A stretch of DNA of 64,000 nucleotides from Paraglaciecola hydrolytica (GCF_001565895.1 NZ_LSNE01000003.1:645184-709183), one strand, 5' to 3'; counted from the stretch's first letter, positions 10,418-20,192 are shown. A program made the numbers and translations. The notes: generated by a model from the sequence alone, not told the origin.

Positions 10418-11797
10418 ATGAAAATTATTATTCTTGGCGCCGGACAGGTTGGAGCAACACTCGCAGAAAATTTAGTGGGTGAAAAAAATGAAATTACTGT
10501 CATCGACTCTGATGCCGAAACACTTAGATTGCTGCAAGACAGGCTGGACCTACAAGTAGTGCATGGCGTTGGTTCTCACCCTGATATATTGAAAAAAGCC
10601 GGCGCAGAGGATGCCGATATGCTTATCGCTGTAACTAACAGTGATGAAAGCAACATGATGGCATGTCAGGTTGCTTACAGCTTATTTAAAACCCCTACCA
10701 AAATTGCCCGTGTCCGCTCAGAACAATACATTATTTATCAGGAACAACTGTTTAAACACCAAGATGTACCCGTTGATCATTTGATAGCACCAGAACAACT
10801 TGTTACCAAAGCCATCAAACGACTGATTGATTATCCAGGCGCTTTACAGGTCGTTGAGTTTGCTGGTGGCAAAGCCAGCTTAGTAGCGGTAAAAGCCTAT
10901 TACGGTGGTTTGTTGGTCGGTCATGCGCTTTCGACATTGAAAAAACACATCCCTAATGTAGATACCCGCGTAGCTGCAATTTATCGACGAGGTCGACCAA
11001 TCCGGCCACTCGGTACGACTATTATCGAAGCTGATGACGAAGTATTTTTTATCGCCGCGACTAAACACATTCGTACTGTAATGAGCGAACTACAAAAACT
11101 CGAGTCTAGTTATAAGCGTATAATGATTGCGGGTGGCGGCTTGATTGGTGCTGGTCTAGCCAAATTACTTGAACACAATCACAACGTTAAACTTATTGAA
11201 TTTAATCAGGAAAGAGCCAAACACTTATCCGCCACCTTAGATAAAACCATCGTGTTTTGTGGTGATGCATCGGATCATGAGTTGTTAACCGAAGAAAATG
11301 TACAACAAGTGGATGCTTTTATCGCAGTGACCAATGACGATGAAGCCAATATCATGGCAGCAATGTTGGCCAAAAGGTTAGGCGCCAAAAAAGCCATGGT
11401 ATTGATCCAACGCGGAGCCTATGTAGATTTAGTGCAGGGTGGTGAAATTGACATCGCATTTTCGCCTCAACAGGCAACCATATCAGCCCTGCTAACCCAC
11501 ATCAGACGTGGCGATATAGTCAACGTGTACTCGTTAAGACGGGGCGCTGCAGAAGCTATTGAAGCCATAGCTCATGGCGATCACAATACTTCCAAGGTAG
11601 TAGGTCGAGAGATCCGTGAGATTAAACTTCCTCCAGGCACCACCATAGGTGCTGTAGTACGTCACGACGAAGTGATTATTGCCCACAGCAATACCAGGAT
11701 AGAAGCCAATGACCATGTCATTTTGTTTTTAGTCGACAAAAAATTTATTGGTGATGTTGAAAAACTTTTCCAGCCCAGTGCATTCTTTTTTGGTTAA
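10418..11797 (+). CDS. trkA: Trk potassium uptake regulator TrkA
   Basis: TrkA is the cytoplasmic NAD(H)-binding regulator of Trk/Ktr K+ channels. The 459-residue protein has the duplicated RCK architecture: two Rossmann RCK-N domains ([16 protein letters not shown] at the start and [15 protein letters not shown] near 235), each followed by a TrkA-C domain. It is the last gene of the def cluster and converges on trkH, its presumed membrane partner, with a gap of about 110 bp. Confidence 0.95.
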   Translation: MKIIILGAGQVGATLAENLVGEKNEITVIDSDAETLRLLQDRLDLQVVHGVGSHPDILKKAGAEDADMLIAVTNSDESNMMACQVAYSLFKTPTKIARVRSEQYIIYQEQLFKHQDVPVDHLIAPEQLVTKAIKRLIDYPGALQVVEFAGGKASLVAVKAYYGGLLVGHALSTLKKHIPNVDTRVAAIYRRGRPIRPLGTTIIEADDEVFFIAATKHIRTVMSELQKLESSYKRIMIAGGGLIGAGLAKLLEHNHNVKLIEFNQERAKHLSATLDKTIVFCGDASDHELLTEENVQQVDAFIAVTNDDEANIMAAMLAKRLGAKKAMVLIQRGAYVDLVQGGEIDIAFSPQQATISALLTHIRRGDIVNVYSLRRGAAEAIEAIAHGDHNTSKVVGREIREIKLPPGTTIGAVVRHDEVIIAHSNTRIEANDHVILFLVDKKFIGDVEKLFQPSAFFFG

Positions 11798-11910
11798 AAC
11801 TCACGAATCAAAAAATCATACTTGCATTAAAAATTAGCGAGATGAAATAAGTAAAGTTTTAGGTTTAAAAGATACAACTATTCTAAAATAGCTATTAATG
11901 TCCGTCGCAT

Positions 11911-13362
11911 TTAACTGCGCCAAAAGGTTGGAGAAAACAATACTAGTAACGAGAAAATCTCTAGACGACCAAATAACATTGCTAAGACCAAAATCCATTT
12001 ACCGCTATCTGAAACATCGGCATAAGTGCCTGCAACTGAGCCAAGACCTGGACCTAAATTATTAAGGGTCGCTGCGGTTGCCGTAAAGGCAGAGACATCA
12101 TCCATCCCTGTTGCAATTAAACACACCATAACGATAACAAATATCATGGCGTAGGCAGAGAAAAAGCCCCACACAGCCTCAACGATCCTATCAGGCAAAG
12201 CTCGACCACCGACTTTAACTGAGTATATGGCTTTAGGATGAATTAACCTGTTAACCTCTCGTTTACCTTGTAAAAATAGCAAAAAAATCCGTATGACTTT
12301 CAAGCCACCTCCGGTTGAGCTTGCACAACCACCGATAAAACTAGAGAAAATTAACATAATCGGTAAAAAAGCAGGCCAATGCGCAAAGTCGGTGGTAGTA
12401 AAACCTGCAGTTGTACTGACAGATACCGATTGTATAAGCGCCTGATCCAAAGCTATTCCAGCATCGGCAAACCAAGAATATTCAACCAAGGTGATAAAAC
12501 AGACAAATACCAAGCTAAATTGAATAATAAAAAAAACTCTTAGCTCAGGATCATAAAAGTATCCCTTAAGCGAACGGCCACTCACTGCACCATAGTGCAA
12601 GGCAAAATTTAGTGCAGCAATCCACAAAAAAACCACACAAACCAGGTTTACTCCTACACTATCAAAATGACCAAGACTGGCGTCATAATTAGAAAATCCG
12701 CCGATAGCTACGGTAGAAAAGGCATGGCATATAGCATCAAACAAGTTCATGCCGACAAGCCAAAAAGCAACAGTACAAGCGATAGTTAGCGACAAGTATA
12801 TGTACCATAGATGTTTAGCCGTATCGGCAATACGCGGCGTCATTTTAGAATCTTTGACTGGCCCAGGTATTTCAGCTCGATACAACTGCATACCACCCAC
12901 ACCTAAAATTGGCAGTATAGCAACAGCTAAAACGATGATCCCCATCCCACCAAACCATTGCAATTGTTGACGATAAAATTGCACGGCCTTAGGCAGGTAA
13001 TCTATCCCTTCGATGACCGTTGCTCCCGTCGTAGTCAAGCCAGAAAAAGATTCAAAAAATGCATCCGTAATAGACATTCCCGGTTGTTCAAGTAATAAAA
13101 AGGGTAAGGCACCGAAACTGCCCAATACTGTCCAGAATAATACGACGATTAAAAAACCTTCTTTAGCTCTTAAGTCTTCTCGATAGCGTCTATTAGGGTA
13201 CCAAATGAGTATCCCTGTCACTAAACACAGGATAAAAGCCAATAAAAATGGCAAGCCACTTCCATCTTGAAAGACCAACGAGACCAGTGCAGGGGGGATC
13301 ATAGTGACACTAAAAAGAGCCACTAAAAGCCCTAAAATTCGGACTATAGCGCGATATTGCAT
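11911..13362 (-). CDS. trkH: Trk potassium transporter membrane subunit TrkH
   Basis: TrkH is the K+-translocating inner-membrane subunit, with four M1-P-M2 repeats. The 483-residue protein has about ten hydrophobic helices. Selectivity-filter glycines are visible in segments such as FSGLTTTGATV, FSTVAIGGFSN, SVSTTAGFTTTD and TAATLNNLGPG. Length matches E. coli TrkH (483). It is transcribed towards trkA; both must be expressed separately for a working system. Confidence 0.94.
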   Translation of the reverse strand: MQYRAIVRILGLLVALFSVTMIPPALVSLVFQDGSGLPFLLAFILCLVTGILIWYPNRRYREDLRAKEGFLIVVLFWTVLGSFGALPFLLLEQPGMSITDAFFESFSGLTTTGATVIEGIDYLPKAVQFYRQQLQWFGGMGIIVLAVAILPILGVGGMQLYRAEIPGPVKDSKMTPRIADTAKHLWYIYLSLTIACTVAFWLVGMNLFDAICHAFSTVAIGGFSNYDASLGHFDSVGVNLVCVVFLWIAALNFALHYGAVSGRSLKGYFYDPELRVFFIIQFSLVFVCFITLVEYSWFADAGIALDQALIQSVSVSTTAGFTTTDFAHWPAFLPIMLIFSSFIGGCASSTGGGLKVIRIFLLFLQGKREVNRLIHPKAIYSVKVGGRALPDRIVEAVWGFFSAYAMIFVIVMVCLIATGMDDVSAFTATAATLNNLGPGLGSVAGTYADVSDSGKWILVLAMLFGRLEIFSLLVLFSPTFWRS

Positions 13363-13886
13363 GACTTAGATTTTACTCACCAAAATATCTCAAAACATTT
13401 ATCGAACAATTTGCCAAGTCTATTGCTAAAGCTGACGTAAATCATTGGTTTATTGTATAAATTTTTAATATTGAACATTGCTCTACAAATGCTAGGTTTA
13501 AGTGCGTTATTTTTGGCTGCAGCGATAAAAACGCTATACCTATTTATCCTGTTGCCAGTCTACATCTCTATTGAACCACATTATCTGAGGAATATTTAAT
13601 AAATAAAATCAAGACTTAAAACTTAGCTGCCCATATTTTATTAGAATAGGTAATTTAGCCAAGTTAGTTTGCACTCACTTTAATTTGTTGCCAATTTAAC
13701 GATAGAGATTACCTTGAATATTATTTTTATCAGGCTGCAGCCCTTGGCACTCAAGACTTATACCTTTAGTGGTGATTCTACGCGGTGTTTTAGCATAAAT
13801 ATTTATTTAAAAAGCGCTTTTCTTGCTGCAAATTTATGTGTATCGTCTGTGCCGGTGATGATAGCAATAAGTATTTAGCAAAAAAG

Positions 13887-13895
13887 TTATCCACA
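13887..13895 (+). promoter_or_regulatory. DnaA box (TTATCCACA) upstream of polA
   Basis: Exact match to the high-affinity DnaA box consensus TTATNCACA. It lies 228 bp upstream of the polA start codon. Binding by DnaA is inferred only. Confidence 0.5.
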
Positions 13896-14021
13896 ACTCT
13901 TATATTCTACTACCTGCTTGTTAAAATATTTTCATGAACCCCATATTTATTAGCTTAAATCGTTAAAACTCGGTTTTTCTAACTGCATATATATTGTGTT
14001 TGATAACAACAATAAACAGAG

Positions 14022-14030
14022 TTATCCACA
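14022..14030 (+). promoter_or_regulatory. second DnaA box (TTATCCACA) upstream of polA
   Basis: A second exact DnaA-box match, 85 bp upstream of the polA ATG and in the same orientation as the first. Its position near the likely promoter would suit transcriptional control of polA by DnaA; this is not shown. Confidence 0.5.
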
Positions 14031-14114
14031 TATTTTAACTACATCTTGATATAGATGAATGGCCAGCCTTATGGCATTCTTCAATGATACTTATTAATTC
14101 TTTTTGGATGTCAC

Positions 14115-16874
14115 ATGGCCATCGATAAATCACATATTCCGCATAAGCCTTTTATTCTGATTGATGGCTCATCTTATCTTTTTAGAGCTTTTCATGGCAT
14201 GCCACCTTTAACCAACTCTAAAGGTCAAGATACAGGAGCGATTTACGGAGTGGTTAATATGATCCGTAGCCTGATTAAGGAGTTTGAACCCACTAATATA
14301 GCAGTAGTATTTGATGCAAAAGGTAAAACTTTTAGAGACGATATTTATACTGAATACAAAGCAAACCGACCTTCCATGCCAGAAGAGTTGCGCTCACAAA
14401 TAGCCCCTCTTCATCAAATTATTACTGCCATGGGTTTACCCATTATTGTCGAAGACGGGGTTGAAGCTGATGATGTAATAGGCACATTAGCAAATCAGGC
14501 ATCGAAACTTGGTATGCCCACCTTAATTAGTACCGGCGACAAAGATATGGCTCAGTTAGTAGATGAGCATGTTATTTTGATTAATACCATGAACAATCAC
14601 GTCATGGATCGCGCCGGTGTTATTGAAAAATTTGGTATCCCGCCTGAACTAATCATCGATTTTCTTGCACTCAAAGGTGACAAAGTAGACAACATACCTG
14701 GTGTGCCGGGTGTGGGGGACAAAAGCGCATTAGGACTTCTGCAAGGCATAGGTAATCTTGACCAAATCTATTTAAATTTGGATAAAATCGCAACGCTAGA
14801 TTTTCGTGGTGCTAAAACAATGGCTCAAAAGATGGTCGAGAATGAAACAAACGCTCGCCTATCCTACCTTCTAGCAACCATAAAATTAGACGTAGTTCTC
14901 GATTATTCGCCGTCAGAATTGCAACCTACAAAACCAGATTACGACACTTTACAAAAATTATTCGCAGAATATGAATTTAAACGTTGGTTGCAAGAAGTAT
15001 CTAAACACGATGAAAAGCCAAGTTCGAACACACCAGTGGAGGAACTATCAAATGAAATTCATAAAGAAAAATACCAAACTATTCTTAGCATGTCTGAACT
15101 GCATCTTTGGTTAGACAAGTTATCGAAAAGTGAGCTGTTTGCCTTTGATACAGAAACGACCAGTTTAAACTACATGGATGCAGAGCTAGTTGGCATGTCT
15201 TTTTGCATAATAGAGGGCGAAGCAGCTTATTTACCACTTGCTCATGATTACCCTGACGCTCCTGATCAATTGAACAGACAAGAAGTATTAGCCTTGTTCA
15301 AACCCTTGTTAGAAAACCCACACATTAAAAAAGTGGGACAGCATCTCAAATACGATAAAAACGTATTAGCTAATTATGCTGTCAACTTACAAGGCATAGC
15401 TTACGACACCATGCTTGAGTCCTACGTGTTAAACAGTGTTGCAACAAGACACGACATGGATAGTCTTGCGCTTCGCTATTTGGGGCATCAAACCATTCAC
15501 TTTGAAGATATTGCCGGCAAAGGAGCCAAGCAACTTACGTTTAACCAAATACCGCTGGAACAAGCATCCGCTTATGCCGCAGAAGATGCAGATATTACCC
15601 TACGCCTGCATAATGTATTGTGGCAGAGCCTTAAAAGTGAACATGGATTACCAGAAGTACTCAATGAGATAGAAGTTCCTTTGTTGACTGTGTTGGCCAA
15701 AATGGAGCAATTTGGTGTACTTATAGATAGCCAGCGCTTGGCTCAGCAAAGTCAGGATTTAGCGGCTAGAATTTTACAGCTTGAAAAAGAAGTACACCTT
15801 TTAGCGGATGAAACTTTCAATTTAGGCTCAACCAAACAACTGCAAGAAATTTTGTATACAAAAATGGGGCTACCGATACTTAAAAAAACCCCAAAAGGCG
15901 CTCCATCAACCTCTGAAGAAGTATTACAAGAGCTAGCTCTTGATTACCCTTTACCTAAGTTGTTAATGGAATATCGCGGCCTATCTAAACTAAAAAACAC
16001 CTACACAGACAAGTTACCCAAGATGATAAATGCAAGGACCGGCAGAGTGCATACATCTTATCATCAGGCTATAGCGGCGACAGGACGTCTATCATCTACC
16101 GATCCTAACTTGCAAAACATTCCAATTAGGACTGAAGAAGGACGCAGAGTAAGGCAAGCTTTTGTGGCTAGACCAGGATACAAGATAGTTGCTGCAGATT
16201 ACTCACAGATAGAATTACGCATAATGGCACATCTATCTAAGGATAAAGGCCTCATCAAAGCCTTTGCTGCAGGAAAAGACATTCATACAGCAACCGCTGC
16301 CGAAGTATTTGGGGTAGCTGTAGAACTAGTGAACACGGAACAAAGAAGAAATGCTAAAGCCATCAATTTTGGGCTTATCTATGGAATGTCTGCGTTTGGT
16401 TTATCACGTCAACTTAACATCCCACGTCAAGATGCCCAAAAATACATGAATTTGTATTTTGAGCGCTACCCTAGTGTCTTAGACTACATGGAAAACACTA
16501 GACTCGTTGCGAAAGAGCAAGGTTATGTAACCACGGTATTTGGACGACGTTTATATTTACCAGAAATCAATGCAAGTAATGTTATGCAAAGAAAAGGCGC
16601 TGAACGTGCCGCGATAAATGCTCCAATGCAGGGTACCGCAGCAGATATCATTAAAAAAGCGATGATATTAGTTGACGAATGGATCTGCGATTTACCTTTT
16701 GATGAAGTCAGAATGATCATGCAAGTACATGACGAGTTGGTTTTTGAAATAAAACAACAAAATGTTGATACTCATAGAAACACAATTATCAAGCTTATGG
16801 AACAAGCAGCAGCTCTTGATGTCCCGCTAACGGTAGAAGCTGGAATAGGAGATAACTGGGACGAAGCTCACTAG
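14115..16874 (+). CDS. polA: DNA polymerase I
   Basis: PolA fills gaps, removes RNA primers and takes part in excision repair. The 919-residue protein carries all three domains: 5'-3' nuclease (about 1-300, with [12 protein letters not shown] and TGDKDMAQL), 3'-5' exonuclease (from about 325, with the metal-binding FDTETTSL motif intact), and the family A polymerase ([15 protein letters not shown] motif [17 protein letters not shown] motif [10 protein letters not shown] motif C). It is full length and looks fully active. The start [21 protein letters not shown] agrees with the family. It is followed by the Spot 42 RNA gene, as in E. coli. Confidence 0.97.
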   Translation: MAIDKSHIPHKPFILIDGSSYLFRAFHGMPPLTNSKGQDTGAIYGVVNMIRSLIKEFEPTNIAVVFDAKGKTFRDDIYTEYKANRPSMPEELRSQIAPLHQIITAMGLPIIVEDGVEADDVIGTLANQASKLGMPTLISTGDKDMAQLVDEHVILINTMNNHVMDRAGVIEKFGIPPELIIDFLALKGDKVDNIPGVPGVGDKSALGLLQGIGNLDQIYLNLDKIATLDFRGAKTMAQKMVENETNARLSYLLATIKLDVVLDYSPSELQPTKPDYDTLQKLFAEYEFKRWLQEVSKHDEKPSSNTPVEELSNEIHKEKYQTILSMSELHLWLDKLSKSELFAFDTETTSLNYMDAELVGMSFCIIEGEAAYLPLAHDYPDAPDQLNRQEVLALFKPLLENPHIKKVGQHLKYDKNVLANYAVNLQGIAYDTMLESYVLNSVATRHDMDSLALRYLGHQTIHFEDIAGKGAKQLTFNQIPLEQASAYAAEDADITLRLHNVLWQSLKSEHGLPEVLNEIEVPLLTVLAKMEQFGVLIDSQRLAQQSQDLAARILQLEKEVHLLADETFNLGSTKQLQEILYTKMGLPILKKTPKGAPSTSEEVLQELALDYPLPKLLMEYRGLSKLKNTYTDKLPKMINARTGRVHTSYHQAIAATGRLSSTDPNLQNIPIRTEEGRRVRQAFVARPGYKIVAADYSQIELRIMAHLSKDKGLIKAFAAGKDIHTATAAEVFGVAVELVNTEQRRNAKAINFGLIYGMSAFGLSRQLNIPRQDAQKYMNLYFERYPSVLDYMENTRLVAKEQGYVTTVFGRRLYLPEINASNVMQRKGAERAAINAPMQGTAADIIKKAMILVDEWICDLPFDEVRMIMQVHDELVFEIKQQNVDTHRNTIIKLMEQAAALDVPLTVEAGIGDNWDEAH

Positions 16875-16931
16875 ATATTTTCAATATCTTGTAAAAAAAA
16901 CACTACCTTGTAATTTAGTTACAAAAATAAG

Positions 16932-16960
16932 TTGGAATGAATTTCATATTTGAATAAACT
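16932..16960 (+). promoter_or_regulatory. promoter of the Spot 42 RNA
   Basis: A -35-like TTGGAA (16932-16937), 17-bp spacer and -10-like TAAACT (16955-16960) end 7 bp before the conserved 5' end of the RNA. Each hexamer matches the consensus at four of six positions, but the spacing relative to the conserved +1 makes the assignment sound. Confidence 0.6.
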
Positions 16961-16967
16961 TGTCGCT

Positions 16968-17038
16968 GTAGGGTACAGAGGTGAGAAAATTCAAACCTTT
17001 GTTTTGGCCTCGGCAATATTATTGTCGAGGTTTTTTTT
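16968..17038 (+). ncRNA. spf: Spot 42 small regulatory RNA
   Basis: The 5' end GTAGGGTACAGAGGT is identical to E. coli Spot 42, an Hfq-dependent RNA that, under CRP control, represses catabolic genes when glucose is available. The synteny polA-spf-engB is also conserved. The RNA ends in a terminator hairpin (CCTCGGCAATA/TATTGTCGAGG-type arms) with eight Ts. At about 71 nt it is much shorter than the 109-nt E. coli RNA: the 5' seed region is kept, while the middle is shortened and the terminator stem differs. Targets cannot be read from this window. Confidence 0.82.
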
Positions 17039-17116
17039 GCAATTTTTTAACAACATTGAACTTTTTTAAAATACCACCGTCTTAATTTACAGTTTATGTG
17101 TGTCCCTATGTGTTTT

Positions 17117-17144
17117 GCCCCACCATTGTGTGGGGCTTTTTTTT
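17117..17144 (+). terminator. rho-independent terminator, possible end of a second small RNA
   Basis: A GCCCCAC/GTGGGGC stem is followed by eight Ts, oriented on the plus strand. Spot 42 already has its own terminator about 80 bp upstream and no plus-strand gene ends here. It is therefore either a back-up terminator or the 3' end of a separate short RNA. The preceding bases (TTATGTGTG...TATGTGTTTTGCCCCA) are echoed in the next module. Confidence 0.7.
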
Positions 17145-17170
17145 GTCTGTAAATTTGAATATGTTATAAA
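17143..17170 (+). promoter_or_regulatory. possible small-RNA promoter
   Basis: TTGTCT (17143-17148), 16-bp spacer, TATAAA (17165-17170). It lies directly after one terminator and upstream of another, and would start a short RNA at about 17177. Confidence 0.4.
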
Positions 17171-17176
17171 ACGAAT

Positions 17177-17267
17177 TGAACCATTAGGAATTGATGCACT
17201 CTGAATTATTGGTTTTTATGTGTTTTCTCAAAAGTCCTTTTGCCCCATTATTATATGGGGCTTTTTT
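17177..17267 (+). ncRNA. candidate small RNA between Spot 42 and engB
   Basis: The proposed RNA runs from about +1 of the preceding promoter to a strong terminator: GCCCCAT/ATGGGGC stem (17242-17261) plus six Ts (17262-17267). It holds no reading frame of note. Its last 50 bases resemble the 3' end of the module before it (TTTATGTGT, then a pyrimidine-rich stretch, then TTTTGCCCCA), so the two look like a tandem duplication. The terminator is on the plus strand only and cannot serve engB. Expression is unproven. Confidence 0.4.
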
Positions 17268-17273
17268 ATAATC

Positions 17274-17906
17274 CTATAGATCTTCGATATCGCTATCATG
17301 TGATTTTTTTGCATGGTAGCCAAACCAACTATCCAGTTTTATCTGCAAGTTTTCTAGACCTATGTTTGTTAAAGACGAAAAAACATCGACAGTGACATCC
17401 CCGCAAAATGCTAAGGCCGCTTCTCTAACCTTCAAAAGTTGGTTTTTACGATTGCCAGATTTTAATTTATCGGCTTTAGTTAATAGTGCCAACACAGGAA
17501 TTTGTGCGTTAACTGCCCAATGGATGAGGTCTTGATCTGAGTCTTTAAAAGGATGCCGAATATCCATCAGCACAATAATCCCCTTTAAACTTTCGCGCTT
17601 TTGCAGATACTCCCCTAATGATTTTTGCCACTTTTCTTTAACCGCCATTGGCACTTTGGCATACCCATAACCAGGAAGGTCAATCAAACGCCTATTTTCA
17701 TCAAGTTCAAAAACATTGATGAGTTGCGTTCTACCAGGAGTTTTACTGGTTCTAGCTAATGATTTTTGCCTAGTTAGTGTATTTAGCGCACTGGATTTTC
17801 CTGCATTAGAGCGCCCAGCAAAGGCAACTTCAATGCCTTTGTCCTCTCCCAAATGGCTAATATCTGGTGCGCTAATTCGAAATTTAGCCTGACTATAATG
17901 ACTCAC
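17274..17906 (-). CDS. engB: ribosome-biogenesis GTPase EngB (YihA)
   Basis: EngB is an essential GTPase of the TRAFAC class involved in 50S subunit assembly. The 210-residue protein shows the G1 motif GRSNAGKSS (about 31-39), a G3 DLPGYG motif, G4 TKAD and the family's length. It is transcribed towards polA and Spot 42. The polA-spf-engB order is the same as in E. coli. Confidence 0.96.
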   Translation of the reverse strand: MSHYSQAKFRISAPDISHLGEDKGIEVAFAGRSNAGKSSALNTLTRQKSLARTSKTPGRTQLINVFELDENRRLIDLPGYGYAKVPMAVKEKWQKSLGEYLQKRESLKGIIVLMDIRHPFKDSDQDLIHWAVNAQIPVLALLTKADKLKSGNRKNQLLKVREAALAFCGDVTVDVFSSLTNIGLENLQIKLDSWFGYHAKKSHDSDIEDL

Positions 17907-18110
17907 AAATAGTTCCCTATTGATACTTTAATAAAATTTACGACTTATTTTCCAGAGTATACCAGCAATTTATACATCTTCTGACTGCCAAGCGGCCGAA
18001 TAAATCAAACTAATATCGTGGAAGTTATTTTACTGTTGCAGTAAATGTGTAAAATAAGGAATGTTTCTATAAAAGAATAGCCAGCTAATCAAATGCTTAA
18101 TGAGAATATT

Positions 18111-18734
18111 ATGAAAAAAGTGGGTTTACTTATCTGTTTGTTTTTTGGTGTGAGCAATGTTTCGCTAGCACAAGGTAATGCTGAAGAAGGCCAGAAAAAG
18201 TCTGTGGCTTGTGGCGCTTGCCATGGTGCAGATGGTAATAGTCAAATTGATATGAATCCCAAACTCGCTGGGCAGCACGCTGGTTATTTAGTAAAGCAGT
18301 TAAATGAATTCAAATTAGCTAGCGAGTCCGCTGGTCTACAAGGTCGAAATAATGCAGTAATGAATGGCATGGCTGCGGTTTTAAGTGAACAAGATATACT
18401 GGATATTGCAGCGTATTTTGCTAGTCAAAAACCTTCATCAGGCGAAGCCCCCGAAGATGTTATTGAATCTGGCCACAAATTATATGTAGGTGGAGATTTA
18501 GAAAGAGGAGTCACAGCATGTATTGCTTGTCATGGCCCTCATGGTGACGGTATTAGTTTGGCAGGTTTCCCAGACATAAGTGGTCAACATTCTGCATACC
18601 TGAAAAGTCAACTAGAAGCATTCCGCTCTGGTGAGCGCAATAACTCACACAATGGCATGATGGAAGATATCGCTAAACGACTAACCGATAAAGACATCGA
18701 TATTTTGTCAAAATACATTGCTGGTTTGTACTAG
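18111..18734 (+). CDS. dihaem cytochrome c4
   Basis: This is a periplasmic dihaem c-type cytochrome that carries electrons to terminal oxidases such as cbb3. A signal peptide (MKKVGLLICLFF...SLA, about 20 residues) precedes two homologous cytochrome c domains, each with a CxxCH haem site (C34-H38 and C137-H141). ATG 18111 is preferred because it places the signal peptide correctly and has an AATGAGAA-type ribosome site; an in-frame ATG at 18093 adds six residues. Followed by its own terminator. Confidence 0.92.
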   Translation: MKKVGLLICLFFGVSNVSLAQGNAEEGQKKSVACGACHGADGNSQIDMNPKLAGQHAGYLVKQLNEFKLASESAGLQGRNNAVMNGMAAVLSEQDILDIAAYFASQKPSSGEAPEDVIESGHKLYVGGDLERGVTACIACHGPHGDGISLAGFPDISGQHSAYLKSQLEAFRSGERNNSHNGMMEDIAKRLTDKDIDILSKYIAGLY

Positions 18735-18744
18735 CCAAGAATTT

Positions 18745-18771
18745 TAAAAAAACGACTTCGGTCGTTTTTTT
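18745..18771 (+). terminator. terminator of the cytochrome c4 gene
   Basis: A perfect AAAAAACGAC/GTCGTTTTTT inverted repeat with a TTCG tetraloop and T tail, 10 bp after the stop codon. The A and T tracts flank both sides, so it may work in both directions. Confidence 0.85.
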
Positions 18772-18833
18772 ATGCGCGTTATATAGTATTTTTATTTCGT
18801 AAGTACTGTTGAATTATTTCATTTGTAAAAATA

Positions 18834-18861
18834 TTGTAATTTTTTGTTAATGCTGTATTCT
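18834..18861 (+). promoter_or_regulatory. promoter of the CsrB/CsrC-like RNA
   Basis: TTGTAA (18834-18839), 16-bp spacer, TATTCT (18856-18861) would start transcription near 18868. No clear UvrY/GacA palindrome (TGTAAG-N6-CTTACA) was found upstream, only half-site-like sequences. Confidence 0.5.
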
Positions 18862-18867
18862 CTACGC

Positions 18868-19138
18868 CAATTAAAAACAACAGGGATTTACAGGCAATTT
18901 GCTTGTCAAGGAAGAATATCAAATGGTTGACGCCATTTATTTAGACTACAACCTTGGAATTATAGGGACTATTAATAAAGAGTCAGGATGACCTAAAACA
19001 ACAACTAACTTCGTTAATAATAATAAAAAGTGAAGTTCAGTCGGATCCATTGCTTTATCGATGGATCATTATTGGGAGATGTGTCAGCTGACACTTGTAT
19101 CTGCAAAAAGGCGATGATTAATTATCATCGCCTTTTTT
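18868..19138 (+). ncRNA. csrC: CsrB/CsrC-family regulatory RNA (candidate)
   Basis: This roughly 270-nt intergenic RNA candidate carries eight GGA motifs, including the exact CsrA-type element TCAGGATGA at about 18983-18991. CsrB/CsrC RNAs sequester the translational regulator CsrA through such repeats. Small hairpins are visible, for example around 19042-19065 and the palindrome GTGTCAGCTGACAC at 19081-19094. It ends in a terminator with the stem GGCGATGAT/ATCATCGCC and six Ts, very similar in style to the GGCGACAG...CTGTCGCC end of E. coli csrC. In E. coli csrC also lies between engB and yihI. Homology is inferred from position and motifs. Confidence 0.62.
19110..19138 (+). terminator. terminator of the CsrB/CsrC-like RNA
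   Basis: A nine-pair stem GGCGATGAT/ATCATCGCC with a 5-nt loop, preceded by five As and followed by six Ts. Confidence 0.85.
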
Positions 19139-19227
19139 CTGTTTTATTTTTAATCTGCACCACTATATTACCCAGTCCAGACAAATTTACGTTAGAATAG
19201 CGCCATTAATTTATATCGGTAGTTACT

Positions 19228-19740
19228 ATGGCTAGAAAACTAAAATCTCGTAAAATTGGGTTGATTGGCGTTCGAAAATCCCCTGACTTTAAGCGAGTTG
19301 AAAAAGAAAAACGAGTTAAAAATGGGTTAGGAAAACCAGCAGGGAGTCGCAACAATCAACCCGTTGCAAACGATGGAACAAACAAAGTTAAAAGCAATAA
19401 TGATCCAAGATTAGGTAGTAAAAAACCTGTAGATTTATTTGCTCAGACAAACGAACTCGAAAAAGTAAAAACTAAGGTTAGGTTTTTCACGCCAGAGCAA
19501 GAATTAGCGAATATCGAAAATGATGAGAAATTGTCTCTACTTATTCAACAATCGGACAATGGCTCAGAAATTGACAGAGCAAGTCAAAACTATGTCAATC
19601 AACAGTTGAGCCGACATAAACAATTGTGTGAAATGCTTGGGATAGTAGAAGAAGGCATCGTTGAAGAAGTAGATCATGACGATGATGATCTATATGCTAA
19701 ATTCGAAAGAATCAATGTAAACAAACTAAAAGACTTTTGA
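19228..19740 (+). CDS. yihI: Der GTPase-activating protein YihI
   Basis: YihI stimulates the GTPase Der (EngA) and tunes 50S ribosome assembly in E. coli. The 170-residue protein has the expected very basic N terminus (MARKLKSRKIG...RVEKEKRVK), a low-complexity linker and a conserved acidic C-terminal part (QQLSRHKQLCEMLG...DDDDLYAKFERINVNKLKDF-like). Its stop overlaps the start of the next gene by 4 bp (TTGA). Location after the csrC-like RNA matches E. coli. Confidence 0.88.
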   Translation: MARKLKSRKIGLIGVRKSPDFKRVEKEKRVKNGLGKPAGSRNNQPVANDGTNKVKSNNDPRLGSKKPVDLFAQTNELEKVKTKVRFFTPEQELANIENDEKLSLLIQQSDNGSEIDRASQNYVNQQLSRHKQLCEMLGIVEEGIVEEVDHDDDDLYAKFERINVNKLKDF

Positions 19741-20192
19741 CTTTCTCATTAATGATTTTATTACTCATATTGACTGCTGTTGCCCTAATTGCTGCGTTGG
19801 CGTGGTATGCAGGGTCGCTGTTGTTTAAACTGCAATTGCAAAAACAAAAAATTGAAAACGTTAGAACACAAAGACTGACGCAGATCCTTGAAAGTATTCA
19901 TGTCATCTCACTAGCCATGGCACAGCAACAATGTAATTTATCGGAAGGTTGCATCAGGTTGTATCATTTACTTGAAAGCCTTCCAATAAAGAATAAGCCT
20001 GATTTTAGCGTTAAGTATTCAGGCATTTATGCTCTCTATCAAGAGGTAAAAGATCTGCCCACCCACGAAGCAAGAAAACAATTGTCCACACTCGAAAGAA
20101 AACTTCAAGATATACAAAGAGAAGAAAAAGAAACGCATTTTGGATCTCAGGTTCTTGCCGACGTTGCTAGACTAAAGGTGTTGTCGGTCTAA
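19737..20192 (+). CDS. DUF2489 family membrane-anchored protein
   Basis: This 151-residue protein has one N-terminal membrane helix (about residues 5-27), then a soluble, helical region. It matches the DUF2489 family, of unknown function, commonly found directly after yihI. Translation may begin at TTG 19737, overlapping the yihI stop, or at ATG 19752. Coupling to yihI suggests a shared role, possibly in ribosome assembly, but nothing in the sequence shows this. Confidence 0.72.
   Translation: MTFSLMILLLILTAVALIAALAWYAGSLLFKLQLQKQKIENVRTQRLTQILESIHVISLAMAQQQCNLSEGCIRLYHLLESLPIKNKPDFSVKYSGIYALYQEVKDLPTHEARKQLSTLERKLQDIQREEKETHFGSQVLADVARLKVLSV

Larger units (their letters stand above)
13363..14114. 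other. long intergenic region between trkH and polA
   Basis: About 750 bp without a convincing gene, between the divergent starts of trkH and polA. It is A/T-rich. Two perfect DnaA-box sequences (TTATCCACA) are present 135 bp apart, both on the plus strand. A 36-codon hydrophobic reading frame (13489-13599) lacks a ribosome-binding site and is not called. Promoters for both flanking genes must lie here but I cannot place them confidently. Confidence 0.6.

Noticed and set aside
13489-13599. 36-codon hydrophobic reading frame between trkH and polA
   Set aside because: It encodes a membrane-helix-like peptide but has no ribosome-binding site and no promoter placed for it; A/T-rich DNA often gives such frames.
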